Assembly: GCF_026625145.1 (NCBI RefSeq) | Contig: NZ_CP113088.1 | Span: 1,901,501 to 1,965,500, forward strand | DNA: 64,000 nt | Direction of reading: 5' to 3' | From: Lacinutrix neustonica | GTDB lineage: Bacteria; Bacteroidota; Bacteroidia; Flavobacteriales; Flavobacteriaceae | Part shown: positions 31,251 to 40,954 of the stretch, piece after piece | Numbering within the stretch: position 1 is the stretch's first letter | How the letters are laid out: each line of letters opens with the position of its first letter | Made by a program: the position numbers and the translations under genes | The notes under the pieces: generated by a model | Told to the model about the DNA's origin: nothing | Seen by the model: the letters and a program-made list of their open reading frames with translations, nothing else | Database searches by the model: none

Positions 31251-32912
31251 ATGAAAAAAATCACCCTACTCTTCCTCCTAATACTTTCTCAATCAACATT
31301 TGGTCAAGTCGAGTTTACTGAGACTAAAAAACTGGCAGCTACCTGTAAAGTTTGGGGGGTTCTTAAATATTATCATCCAAAAGTAGCTAATGGTATTTAT
31401 CATTGGGACAATCAACTTTTTGACGTTTTACCAAAAATTGAACAAGCCAAAACAAAAGAAGCCTTCTCTTTAGTTTTAGAAGACTGGATTAATTCCCTGG
31501 GAGAAGTAGAAGCCATCGCGCCAATCATGCTTTCAGAAGATATTGACTATTTTGAGAAAAACTTTGATTTGTCTTGGATTGACAAAAACGATTTGTTTTC
31601 TAATAATCTTTCAAGAGCGTTGAAGTTTATTGAGAACAACCGCTTTCAAGGCAATCAAAATTATGTGCATCAAAGAAAAGCGGGAAATATTTTCGTAAAA
31701 AACGAAGACTATTCCGCTTACGATTTTAATGACAAAAACTCAAGGCTTTTAGCGCTATTTATGTACTGGAATTTAATGGAATATTTTTATCCTTATAAGT
31801 ATGTTATGGACAAAGATTGGGATAGCACTCTAGAGGACATGATACCGCTATTCATAGAAGCTAATAACGACGATGATTTTTACTTAGCGATGCAAAAATT
31901 AACGGTCAGGCTCAATGACTCCCATGTCGTGTTTCATAGATATCTTGGAAAGGGTACAAAAACCAAACGGTTTCTACCTGTTACCTGTAAAATAATTGAG
32001 GAAAAAATAATTGTAACAGAGGTCTTACAGGTTGCACTTACAGAAAAAGAAGACATAAAGGTAGGAGACGTCATCACTAAGGTTAATGGCAAATCAATTA
32101 AAGAAATTATTTTAGAAAACAGAGACTTCATTAGTGCATCAAATGAAGCATACTATTTAGAGCACATACTAGAACCTGTGCTCTCAGGATATAGTGAGAC
32201 TATTACATTAGAGTTTTTGAAAGAGGGCATGACCACATCAAAAACAATTGATTGGAATGATTATAACATATGGCAAAGATGGGAGCTTAATCAAGCATCT
32301 AAGTTAAAAATAAATTTAAACGTTTAGAAAATAACATTGGTTACGTAAACATGGGTGCTTTACAAGTGGAAAACGTTCCTGAAATGATTAAAGAATTAAA
32401 ATCAAGTAAAGCTATTATTTTTGACATGAGAAATTACCCAAATGGCACTTTTAGAGCGATTTCACAGTTTTTAAATGTCAAACAAAAAGCTTTTGCAATA
32501 TATACAAAACCGGATTTAAAGTATCCAGGGAAATTTAAATGGACAAAAAGCGAAAGACCAGTAGATTCGTTAACAAACAATAACAACTACAAAGGTAAAG
32601 TTGTTGTATTACTTAACGAGAAGTCTAAGAGCCAATCAGAATGGACAGCCATGTGCTTTCAAACGGCAGAGAATACAACAATTATTGGCAGTCAAACCGC
32701 TGGCACAGATGGAAATGTAAGTGACTTTGATTTTATAAAAGCTTTTTATTCACGATTTACAGGAATTGGTGTTTATTATCCCGATAAACGTGAAACACAA
32801 CGCATTGGGATTGTTCCGAGATATTGAAGTTAAACCAACCATTTTAGGCATTCAACAAGGGAAAGACGAGGTTTTGGATAGAGCTCCGGAGTTTATTGAA
32901 ACAGGAAAATAA
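31251..32912 (+). CDS. S41 family (tail-specific) peptidase (frame broken twice)
   Basis: About 553 residues. Signal peptide ending STFGQ, a helical N-terminal region, a PDZ-like segment (DIKVGDVITKVNGKSI) near residue 265, then the S41 core with catalytic SQSEW near residue 465 and GSQTAGTDGNVSDFDF. One base is missing from an A-run near 32315; a CCAGA lesion (extra base) lies near 32817. Secreted or periplasmic protease; stands alone. Confidence 0.85.
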
Positions 32913-32999
32913 ACAACCACAATGCTTGTAATATTAATTACTTTACTATCGACAATTTAAGACGTGTCAGGCTTATAAAACCGAACAGATTTGTTCTAG

Positions 33000-33746
33000 T
33001 TATTTTAATTTGTTTAAAAGTGTTTGCGCTCGATTATAATCCTCTGCAGTTTCGGAATCTGTTTTAAAAACGCAATAGATTCCGCTGTTTTTTCCTGTTT
33101 TAATTGACTTAAAGCCGCATACCAAGTTGCTTTATAGTTATAAGCCGAATGGCTCTGTGATAAATCAAGCAACATCGCATCGGCTACTTTAAAATGATTT
33201 AATTCAATATTAGTAATAGCATAATACAGTTGCAGCTCCTTATTTTCAGGGTCCTTTTCAAGTGCCGTCTCGGAGCAAATCATTCGCTTTGATATAGTCT
33301 GCGCTATTAAAGGCTTTGGTCGCCTCCATCACAGCTTCCATACCATCTGCTCCGCGAATAACCGTCATGGGTTCGTGTGTATTATAATCGGAATATACTG
33401 GATTTGAAAATTGATTAAACATAAAAAGACCTAATAAAATGACTACACTTGCCGCTATTGCAAGTTGACCGAGTCTAAATACTTTGGGTTTCTTTGGTGC
33501 TTCTAAAGGGGTTTTGATCTTATTAAAATGCGTATTCGAGATGTTTTTTAAATTTTCTCTAAAGGCATGCGTCTCAGTCTCATTTTCTATTTTATGCTGT
33601 AAATGAGAAGACACGTCTTTATAAAGTTTGAACGCGGTTTCAAATCGCGCATCACTTTTAAGGCGTGCTTCAAAAGCAATTAATTCTTCAGCAGCTAATT
33701 CGCCCTGTAGGTATTGGTCGAATACTATATAATTTTGATCTTCCAT
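33000..33746 (-). CDS. Membrane protein with TPR-like tail, probable anti-sigma partner
   Basis: About 248 residues after repair. Cytoplasmic N-terminus rich in acidic residues (QYLQGELAAEELIAFEARL), one transmembrane helix near residues 85-103, then a periplasmic TPR-like region. CCAGA lesions near 33269 (extra base) and 33061 (base missing). It follows the ECF sigma gene by 4 bases in the same operon, the standard place and topology for an anti-sigma factor, although I recognise no named anti-sigma domain. Confidence 0.65.
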
Positions 33747-33750
33747 AACA

Positions 33751-34332
33751 TTAATAATTAAGTTGGTTAAATTTAGGTGACTCTTGAACCAGCTTTGTTA
33801 ATTGTCCTATACATAACGATTTCTTTTTTCGTGCATAGGCATACGTTACGCCTAAACTTTTTGCCACTTCCTCCATGGATTTTATTTTAAAGGTGGCTTT
33901 TATTAAATCTTTACATGCGGCCCCTAACTTTTGAAACATCTCATTAAACAAGGCTTGTTTCTCCTCAAATAATGCCGTTTCAAAAACAAGTTCTTGGGCG
34001 TCGTCATCTTTAGATAAAACCGCTTCATTAATTGTTACCTCTTTGTTATTCTTTTTTTTGAGCGTGTTTAACCATTTACGTTTACAGAGCAAGAAGAAAT
34101 AAGCATCAAAGGGGCAAGTGAGTTGCAACCCTTTTTCTTTTGCTTGATTATAAATGGTAAAGATGGTCTCTTGAATAACGTCTTGAGCTTGATCAGCATC
34201 ACCGCTATTCTGCTTTATATAATTAACCACTTTGGGTACAAACTTGTCATAAATAGCTTGAATGATAAAAGAGTTGTTTTGTAGTAAACCGTCAACATAC
34301 TTTTGGTCTTCGTGGATCTTTTTTTCACTCAT
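33751..34332 (-). CDS. ECF-type RNA polymerase sigma factor
   Basis: 193 residues. Region 2 is seen around QAQDVIQETIFTIYNQA, region 4 around MEEVAKSLGVTYAYARKKKSLCI. Intact. It is transcribed away from the sorting-domain gene at 34484, and four promoters with an identical, non-housekeeping architecture lie within 4.3 kb, so it is the obvious candidate to recognise them. That link is inference. Confidence 0.88.
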   Translation of the reverse strand: MSEKKIHEDQKYVDGLLQNNSFIIQAIYDKFVPKVVNYIKQNSGDADQAQDVIQETIFTIYNQAKEKGLQLTCPFDAYFFLLCKRKWLNTLKKKNNKEVTINEAVLSKDDDAQELVFETALFEEKQALFNEMFQKLGAACKDLIKATFKIKSMEEVAKSLGVTYAYARKKKSLCIGQLTKLVQESPKFNQLNY

Positions 34333-34389
34333 AAAAGCCTTAATTCCTGATTAGTTACTAACGAATTTAAAAAAAGTTCACCGATTAAT

Positions 34390-34425
34390 GGTAACAATTT
34401 TTAAATGCTTTTGATATAAGGTTGT
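34390..34425 (+). promoter_or_regulatory. Putative ECF promoter 1
   Basis: GGTAACAA at 34390-34397, exactly 17 bases, then TATAAGGTTGT at 34415-34425. It precedes the sorting-domain gene (ATG 34484). Confidence 0.7.
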
Positions 34426-34483
34426 TAATGCCAACTTGGCAAAACAATTAAATAAATTATTAATCCAAAAATATTTAGAAATC

Positions 34484-36362
34484 ATGAAAAAAATGATCAC
34501 CCTCGTCCTTTTTGTACTCATTAGTACTCACGCCACATGGACCCATGCCCAAGGCCAATTAACCCCTGGGGTTCAAACCAGTAGTCTAACCGCTTCTATA
34601 AGCAGTTGGGTGCAGTCTACATCAGACAAGAATAAACAATTTTATGCCTCTGCCTATTGGGTGAGCGGTGTCGATTGTGGAAATTATTTGAAGGTTTACA
34701 ACGGCACCTCATTTGCAGCGACGTCTCCCCAAGTACTTATTTCAACCTATCACGGTTTTACGAGAATTAGATTGGACCAAAACAATACCGTTTATGTATT
34801 GTATGTAGATCGCACCAGTGCAGGGAGTACGACTTTTAGAACGTATTTAAAAAAATACAACAGTTCTGGAGCTCAGCTGGGCCCTAGAATTGAAGTTGTA
34901 AACAACACCAAACCCTCAGACATTGAAATAGCGCCTAATGGTGATGTTCTTATTGGCTGTGTTGAAGGCACCAAAGCTAAAGTTAAAGTGTTTAGAAACT
35001 TACTTTATAAAGGCTTTTTGCCTTTAGATAATATTCCTAGCATAACAAACTCTAAACCTTTTTCTATTCAAATGGACATGAAAGACAGCAAGTTCGCCGT
35101 GGGCTATTCTCACGGAAGTATTACCGCTTCGCAATTACATATTAAGCGCTATACGTATTCGCCAGTTTTTATGCCTTTTTCTAACATTAATTTATCGAGC
35201 CTATATTCCAGCTATGCTACCTCAGGGCAACGTTTTGAATTTAATAATAATCAATTAGCCTTACGATCTAATTGGGAGGTGTTTTATAACGTGAATACCT
35301 CAACGTCCTACCCTTTTACAACTAAAGTGGTAAAACATTTAGTGGGTGGCACGAGCAGCAGCTTTCAACCTTCTGAAGGGTTAGTAGACGTAGATATCAA
35401 TAACCGTTTATTAATAAGTAAGAATTACGGCAGTATTAATTACCCTAACTATAAGCTAAAACTATTCGATGCCTCTAATGCTTTAATACATGAATATGCG
35501 GTAAGCACGAAAATTGAAAATCACTTATCCAGTATTGCTATTTACGATTGTGAATTTATCATTACCGGAATTGATAGAAAACTAGGCGCCAATCCATTAT
35601 TACATAGCTACCAAAGTTTCCACCAGGTGTTTAACTGTAAAGATTGCCGACCAAATATGGGGGCTACCGCAGTGGCCAAATTTAGATATCCTTACGCCGT
35701 AAATCAAGTACCATCAAAATATGGCCCATTAGACGTTACAGAATTATGTTTGGTTGATAATTTATTAGTTGATGGCGCATTGAGTAGTTGTGAGACTGGA
35801 TATTTTGTTGGTCTTGCAGAATTCAACCCCATGACCTGGACCGACACCTTAGTATTGCACTCGGTTGGGTATACCCATTAACACAAGCTCCTAACAACAT
35901 CAATATTGTGGATTTTTTACCCTCTCGGTTACCATTTAAGACCAGGGAAAATATATAGATTTCGTTTAGCTGTAGGTTCACCGTGGCATTCGGTTGATAT
36001 TTTCTTTGAAGTAAGCTGTTGTAAACGTCGCATTATCATTCACCAAGAAGATCAAGAGGTTGAATTAGAGCTGCCTGTTACCAACCCTATAACACAAGAG
36101 GAGAGTACAGAAACAAAAGCGGACCGAGATAGTCGCCTACCCTAATCCTATAAATAATGAATTAACTCTAGATTTTTCAGCGTTTAAAAGCACTTCGGCT
36201 ATTGCCTTACAAATAACAACCCAAAGTGGAACTCGTATATTTTCTAAAGAAATGACTACTAAAAAAACTACTATAAACACCAGTAAGTGGCCAACAGGGC
36301 TGTATATCTGTATTGCACAAATTGATGGAGAATCCTTCAGTAAAAAAATAATTAAAAAATAA
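34484..36362 (+). CDS. Secreted protein with type IX sorting domain (frame broken three times)
   Basis: About 625 residues. The start at 34484 gives a signal peptide (MKKMITLVLFVLIST...HAQ). The middle has repetitive strand-rich sequence without a named domain and a Cys pair KDCRP. The C-terminal 75 residues (AYPNPINNELTLDFS ... GLYICIAQIDGESFSKKIIKK) are a type A T9SS sorting domain. CCAGA lesions near 35861 (base missing), 35923 and 36123 (extra base). Exported through T9SS, whose PorT is in this window. Expressed from putative ECF promoter 1. Confidence 0.8.
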
Positions 36363-36375
36363 TTTCAAAATGGGG

Positions 36376-36410
36376 GGTAACAAAATGTTACCTCCATTTA
36401 TATAAAAGTG
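36376..36410 (+). promoter_or_regulatory. Putative ECF promoter 2
   Basis: GGTAACAA at 36376-36383, 17 bases, TATAAAAGTG at 36401-36410, upstream of the lipoprotein gene at 36447. Confidence 0.7.
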
Positions 36411-36446
36411 AATAATAAAATATTAAACTTTTAAAACATAGAAACT

Positions 36447-37466
36447 ATGAACTATTCAAAAAAAAATAACGCACACTTAAACACTAAGCATGGGGTGAGT
36501 AAAAATTTAAAACGTGTATTCGGCGCCCTATTATTAACCGCCATATTTTTTAGCTGTGAAACAAATGATGACACGGCTCCTATTGACACGGGAGAAGTGT
36601 TAAACTATAATGACATTCAAGGCTTTTTTGAAGCAAATGGCGTACAAGACCAAACCTTTTCAATAGATGCCTCAGCTGGAGGAAGTGTAACTGGTGAAGA
36701 GGGAACAGTAGTCATCTTTCCTCCCAATACTTTTGTAGACGGGAACAACACCCCAGTAACAGGAATGGTAGAGGTGGCGATTAAAGAAATTTTTAAACCA
36801 AGCCGGATGATCTTGTCTAATAAACCCACCAATGCTATTAACTTTTCTAGTGAAAATACGTTTCTTCTCTCTGAAGGTGAAACAGAAGTGAAAATTTCTA
36901 AAAACGGAAACCCTCTAGAAATAGCTAATGGCACTAATTATCAAATCGCAGTGCCTTCAGCAGGAGGTTTAGATCTAGATATACTTCCCTTTGCTGGAAC
37001 AGTTTCAACTCAAGAAGGTATTGTATGGAATGCAACTAGTGATGTAGGTGCCAACGGAAACAATATGCAATATGTTTCTTCTCCAGCGTCTTATATTTAT
37101 GATGTTTTTGAAACGGGCTGGTCTAATTGTGATAAGTTTTACAATTATCCCGGAACCAAAACGACGAATTACATCAATTTATCTAATAGTCCAAACCCAT
37201 CAGAAACCGTGGTATTCTTGATTTTTGAAGAAAACAACCTTCCTGCTGTCGTAAAATTTAGCACACCATATACCAATGGGTTACAAAGTTATATCGACAT
37301 GTTACCGGAAGGCTTAGCAGTCACCTATATCGCAATTACTTTACTAAACAATCAGCAATATCTAGCGGTAGAAGATCTAGTAATTGCTGATGACGAAGAA
37401 TTGACCTTAAACTTTGAAGCGAAATCTACTCAAGAAATTCTAGAGGCTTTAAGCCTATTGGATTAA
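36447..37466 (+). CDS. Lipoprotein A of a tandem pair
   Basis: 339 residues. A long basic N-region precedes a lipoprotein signal ending IFFSC, with Cys near residue 38; CETNDD follows. The mature part is strand-rich with no named domain. Its N-terminus (MNYSKKNNAHLNTKHGVSKN) is clearly related to that of the next gene, and both have the same promoter type, so they arose by duplication. Intact. Probable outer-membrane lipoprotein under sigma control. Confidence 0.7.
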   Translation: MNYSKKNNAHLNTKHGVSKNLKRVFGALLLTAIFFSCETNDDTAPIDTGEVLNYNDIQGFFEANGVQDQTFSIDASAGGSVTGEEGTVVIFPPNTFVDGNNTPVTGMVEVAIKEIFKPSRMILSNKPTNAINFSSENTFLLSEGETEVKISKNGNPLEIANGTNYQIAVPSAGGLDLDILPFAGTVSTQEGIVWNATSDVGANGNNMQYVSSPASYIYDVFETGWSNCDKFYNYPGTKTTNYINLSNSPNPSETVVFLIFEENNLPAVVKFSTPYTNGLQSYIDMLPEGLAVTYIAITLLNNQQYLAVEDLVIADDEELTLNFEAKSTQEILEALSLLD

Positions 37467-37483
37467 AAAAATATTAAAAACAG

Positions 37484-37519
37484 GGTAACAAAAACGTTGC
37501 CTTGTTTATATAAAGGTGT
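37484..37519 (+). promoter_or_regulatory. Putative ECF promoter 3
   Basis: GGTAACAA at 37484-37491, 17 bases, TATAAAGGTGT at 37509-37519, upstream of the lipoprotein gene at 37543. Confidence 0.72.
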
Positions 37520-37542
37520 ATAACAATTAAAACATAGAAATT

Positions 37543-38572
37543 ATGAACTTTTCAAAAACAAATCACGAACACTTTAACGCTAAGAAAGACGTGAATAGAA
37601 ATTTAAAACACGTATTCGGAGCCTTAATATTAAGCGCAGTATTATTCACAAGTTGTGAAACCAACGATGATTCAGACTTGGAAACCGTAAAAACAGTCGC
37701 TACTGCTCAGGAATTTTCAAACATTAAAGCACAAGCTTTAGAAAACCAAACACAAACTTTCCAGTTTGATGGCAATGATGGGAACGTCTCACTAATGTCA
37801 GACCACGGTGTACAAATCAACATAAACACCAACTGTTTATCATTAAACGGGAATGCAGTCACTGGAACCATTGATTTGGAGTATGTTGAATTATTTGAAA
37901 AAGGAAACATGTTAACCACAAACAAACCAACCATGGGGGTCTTACCTAATGGAGACAAAGCACTGTTATTATCTCGGTGGGGAGTTTCTTTTAGAAGCCA
38001 CACAAAACGGCATCGCTATAGAAACAAATTGTGATATACAATTAGTAGTGCCGCACAGTTTAACTGGAGGAGCAGATGCAGCGATGACCCTTTGGGAAGG
38101 CACTATAGATGCCGAAGATAATTTAGATTGGGACCGAGTTGGTGATGCTACAGGACAAGGGGGAGTCTTTGTAGAAGGCGGTGCCTATTATGCTTTTTTA
38201 GGTCAATTTGGATGGTCTAATATTGACCGTTTTTATAACGATCCAAGACCAAAAACGTTAATAAAAGCACAAGCTCCAGTAGGTTACAATTTTACAAATA
38301 GTGCGATTTACTTGTCATACGACGGGGAAGACAGTGGTTTAGCTTCTTTAGACACTTACGATGGCACATTAAACTTATTTAGCGAACATTACGGACAAAT
38401 TCCAATAGGCCTAGAATGTCATGTTATTTTCGCAACAGAAGACAATGGAATATGGAGATACGCTGTAAAGGCAGTAACTATTGTTGCCGATGACATCATT
38501 ACTTTTGATTTTAGTGAAACAGCACTAGTTACCGAATCCGAATTTATAAACATCATTAATGCGCTACCATAA
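37543..38572 (+). CDS. Lipoprotein B of a tandem pair (frame broken once)
   Basis: About 342 residues. N-terminus MNFSKTNHEHFNAKKDVNRN parallels lipoprotein A; the lipobox ends LFTSC and is again followed by ETNDD. Mature domains diverge but keep the pattern VTG-I-L-Y-E and a final FDFSE segment. A CCAGA lesion (extra base) near 37974 breaks ALLLSGGEFLLEA. Followed by a terminator, then by a further copy of the ECF promoter. Confidence 0.7.
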
Positions 38573-38589
38573 TCATTAATGCCTACTTT

Positions 38590-38626
38590 AAAAAGTCGAA
38601 AACACCTAGTTTTCGACTTTTTTTTG
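38590..38626 (+). terminator. Terminator after lipoprotein B
   Basis: AAAAAGTCGAAAAC, loop ACCTA, GTTTTCGACTTTTTTTT. Confidence 0.9.
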
Positions 38627-38644
38627 AAAAAAATGTAAAAAACA

Positions 38645-38680
38645 GGTAACAAAGTAATGGTTGAGTTGATATAAGGGTGT
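38645..38680 (+). promoter_or_regulatory. Putative ECF promoter 4
   Basis: GGTAACAA at 38645-38652, 17 bases, TATAAGGGTGT at 38670-38680. It lies between two terminators and can only serve the short gene at 38701. Confidence 0.72.
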
Positions 38681-38700
38681 AAACATTAAAGTTTAAGATT

Positions 38701-38799
38701 ATGAAAACAACAGTTAACACAACAGCAATTCAAGAGCAACTTTTTTTCTTTGCCATTCGATTGGTCATTCTGTTAAGCCTATTAGCTTCCATTTCATAA
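38701..38799 (+). CDS. 32-residue membrane peptide in its own transcription unit
   Basis: ATG at 38701, TAA at 38797-38799. The sequence is MKTTVNTTAIQEQ followed by a hydrophobic segment LFFFAIRLVILLSLLASIS. A promoter of the ECF type lies 20 bases upstream and a terminator 15 bases downstream, so the peptide or its RNA is the sole product. Short length leaves translation unproven, but the ATG spacing from the promoter and the transmembrane character support it. Confidence 0.55.
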   Translation: MKTTVNTTAIQEQLFFFAIRLVILLSLLASIS

Positions 38800-38813
38800 A
38801 TAACCTACATAAC

Positions 38814-38840
38814 TAAAGCCGGAAATAGATTCCGGCTTTT
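38814..38840 (+). terminator. Terminator after the 32-residue peptide gene
   Basis: AAAGCCGGAA, loop TAGA, TTCCGGCTTTT. Confidence 0.85.
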
Positions 38841-38936
38841 AACCTATAAATTAGTCCAGTATTGCAAGATTTAAAATTATATCTCATTAACCCTTTTCAG
38901 TTTTTGTATATTTAAATGCTATTAATTCATTCAACC

Positions 38937-40896
38937 ATGAAAACGTCCTTTATTACACTTTTATTCTTCAGCTTTTCCGTAATGCTATTGGCGCAGGAAA
39001 ACATGATAAATGACACCCTTACACGAACGGCTACAATAACCTATAAGATTAAAGCCAATACTGTTGAATTTTCTGCTGTTACCCCGCCTTTAAATCAAAT
39101 TGCAGGGGCCCCAAAAGCATTTTACAACCATTTTTGGGAATTTGGAGATGGTGATTATAGCAAAGAAGAAAAGCCTCTAAAAAAATACAAAAAAGAAGGC
39201 GAGTACGAAGTAAAGTATTGGGCGACCAATATGTATGACACAGGAAAACCACCAACCACAAGACCTGAAAAATTAAAAATTGATACGGTAGAGGGCACTT
39301 ATAACGAAGAAGCCTCTATGACTGAAGATTTAACACTTATTAGAAACCGCGAACCCATGCCTAGCGAAGATATGGTGATTGTTATGAGTTATAAAAACAG
39401 TAAGACATATGCGACTAACGGAAAGCTACTGCTTTATTTTAATGAAGCAAAATATAAAGCCGATAATTTTGAGTTGGTCGATTCGAGAACCTATCATAAT
39501 GAAAAAAACAGTCCTGTCGATGGTTTCGTCTTTTCTAAAGAAAAAAATGAGGACACGCGTTTTTATGCGTCCTCAGAAAGCAGCATTCAATATATAAAAG
39601 CAATCGTTTCTGACACTACCGAAAGAGAAGATCTAGAGTTAACCAAAGCAGAAGCAGAGACCACGTATAAAAACACGAAGGCTTTAGAGTTTAGTAACAT
39701 GAAGCCCAATGAGGAACGTCATGTATTTTTTACTTTTAAAACGACTCCGTAAATGCTAAAAGACACCAGTGCCATTATTTCTGTAAGAAGTATTTACATC
39801 CCGAGATGATGCTTACAAGAGTCATAAAGTTAAGGATATGGAGATGGAAATTGTAACCTCACATGATCCCAATAAAATGTCTTCGAACGCTACCTTTTTA
39901 AATTACCGCCTCGTTCGTTTTAAACGTCCTAAATTCAAAATTAGATTTCAAAATAATGGAGAGGGCCCCGCGCGAACCATCCGTTTAGAAACAGACATTC
40001 CAAACATGTTTGATAAAACGACTATTCAAGTGGAAGACATGTACCCCAAATGCAAAATATGCCCCAAACAAGTCGTAAAATACAGTTGTTTGGATACCAC
40101 ATTTACAGAGACGCAAGCTATTTTCACTTTTAAAAACATCTATTTGCCTGGAAGTGAACAAAAAAACGTCAAAGATTACGACTCCACCAAAGGCTTTGTT
40201 AAATACAGTTTGAAGTTTGGTAAGGATTTTCATAAAATAAAAACGAAGTCTCGTACCGCTATTATTTTTGATAAAAATGACCCCATCATTACAAACTATT
40301 CTACCACGCGTTTTTTACCTGGTGTTTCTGTTGGCGTAAAAACGGGCTATAATGCATTTAGTGATTTAAAAAATTCTACTAGCTATTTTATAGGTGCCAC
40401 CATTTCCCCTTATAAATCTTATAAATGGTACTGGCAAGCAGAGTTATTAAACAGTTTTCACCGCTATGAAAGTGAAAGTTCTGTAACAGAAGGACTCACC
40501 GATTCGCCCACCGGAGAACAGCAATTTGAGCGCATAACAACAAATAACAGCTATAAAATTATAGATTGGGAATTCCCAGTTTTAGCACGCTACAATATTA
40601 ATAATTATCCGGGTATAGGTGCGGGATTACAAGGCATGGTGTCTCTTAGTGAAAAACGAACAGAACAGATCTTAATCGAGAACTTCGAAAACATAAACAC
40701 GCAACCTGGAGCCCTCATTCTCGCAAACGACAGTTCTGAAGAAACCAGCGACTCATTTTCTAATTTTAGAAGCGGTTTTTTAGTGGAAGCTACAGCTGGA
40801 TTTGCCCGTATTGGACCAAGTGTAGGCGCCCGTTATGTCTTCAGTTTTAAAGAACAATTTAATTACCTGCAATTGTACGCCCTATGGAAATTTTGA
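38937..40896 (+). CDS. PKD-domain protein with outer-membrane-like C-terminus (one stop and one frame lesion)
   Basis: About 652 residues. The start at 38937 gives a signal peptide ending VMLLAQ. A PKD fold is seen at residues about 60-100 (FWEFGDGDYSKEEKP ... YEVKYWATN). The C-terminal third, from LPGVSVGVKTGYNAF to LQLYALWKF, looks like a barrel. The apparent stop in CCGTAA near 39751 replaces CCAGAA (TTPEMLKDTSA), and a CCAGA lesion near 39800 adds a base. First gene of a set with the CHAT and aspartic proteases and the response regulator. It may sense or bind at the surface; that is inference. Confidence 0.7.
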
Positions 40897-40954
40897 GTCC
40901 AGTGGTCTATTATGAATTCTTGGTTTGAAAAAGCTCCTGTTTGTATTTTGCACT

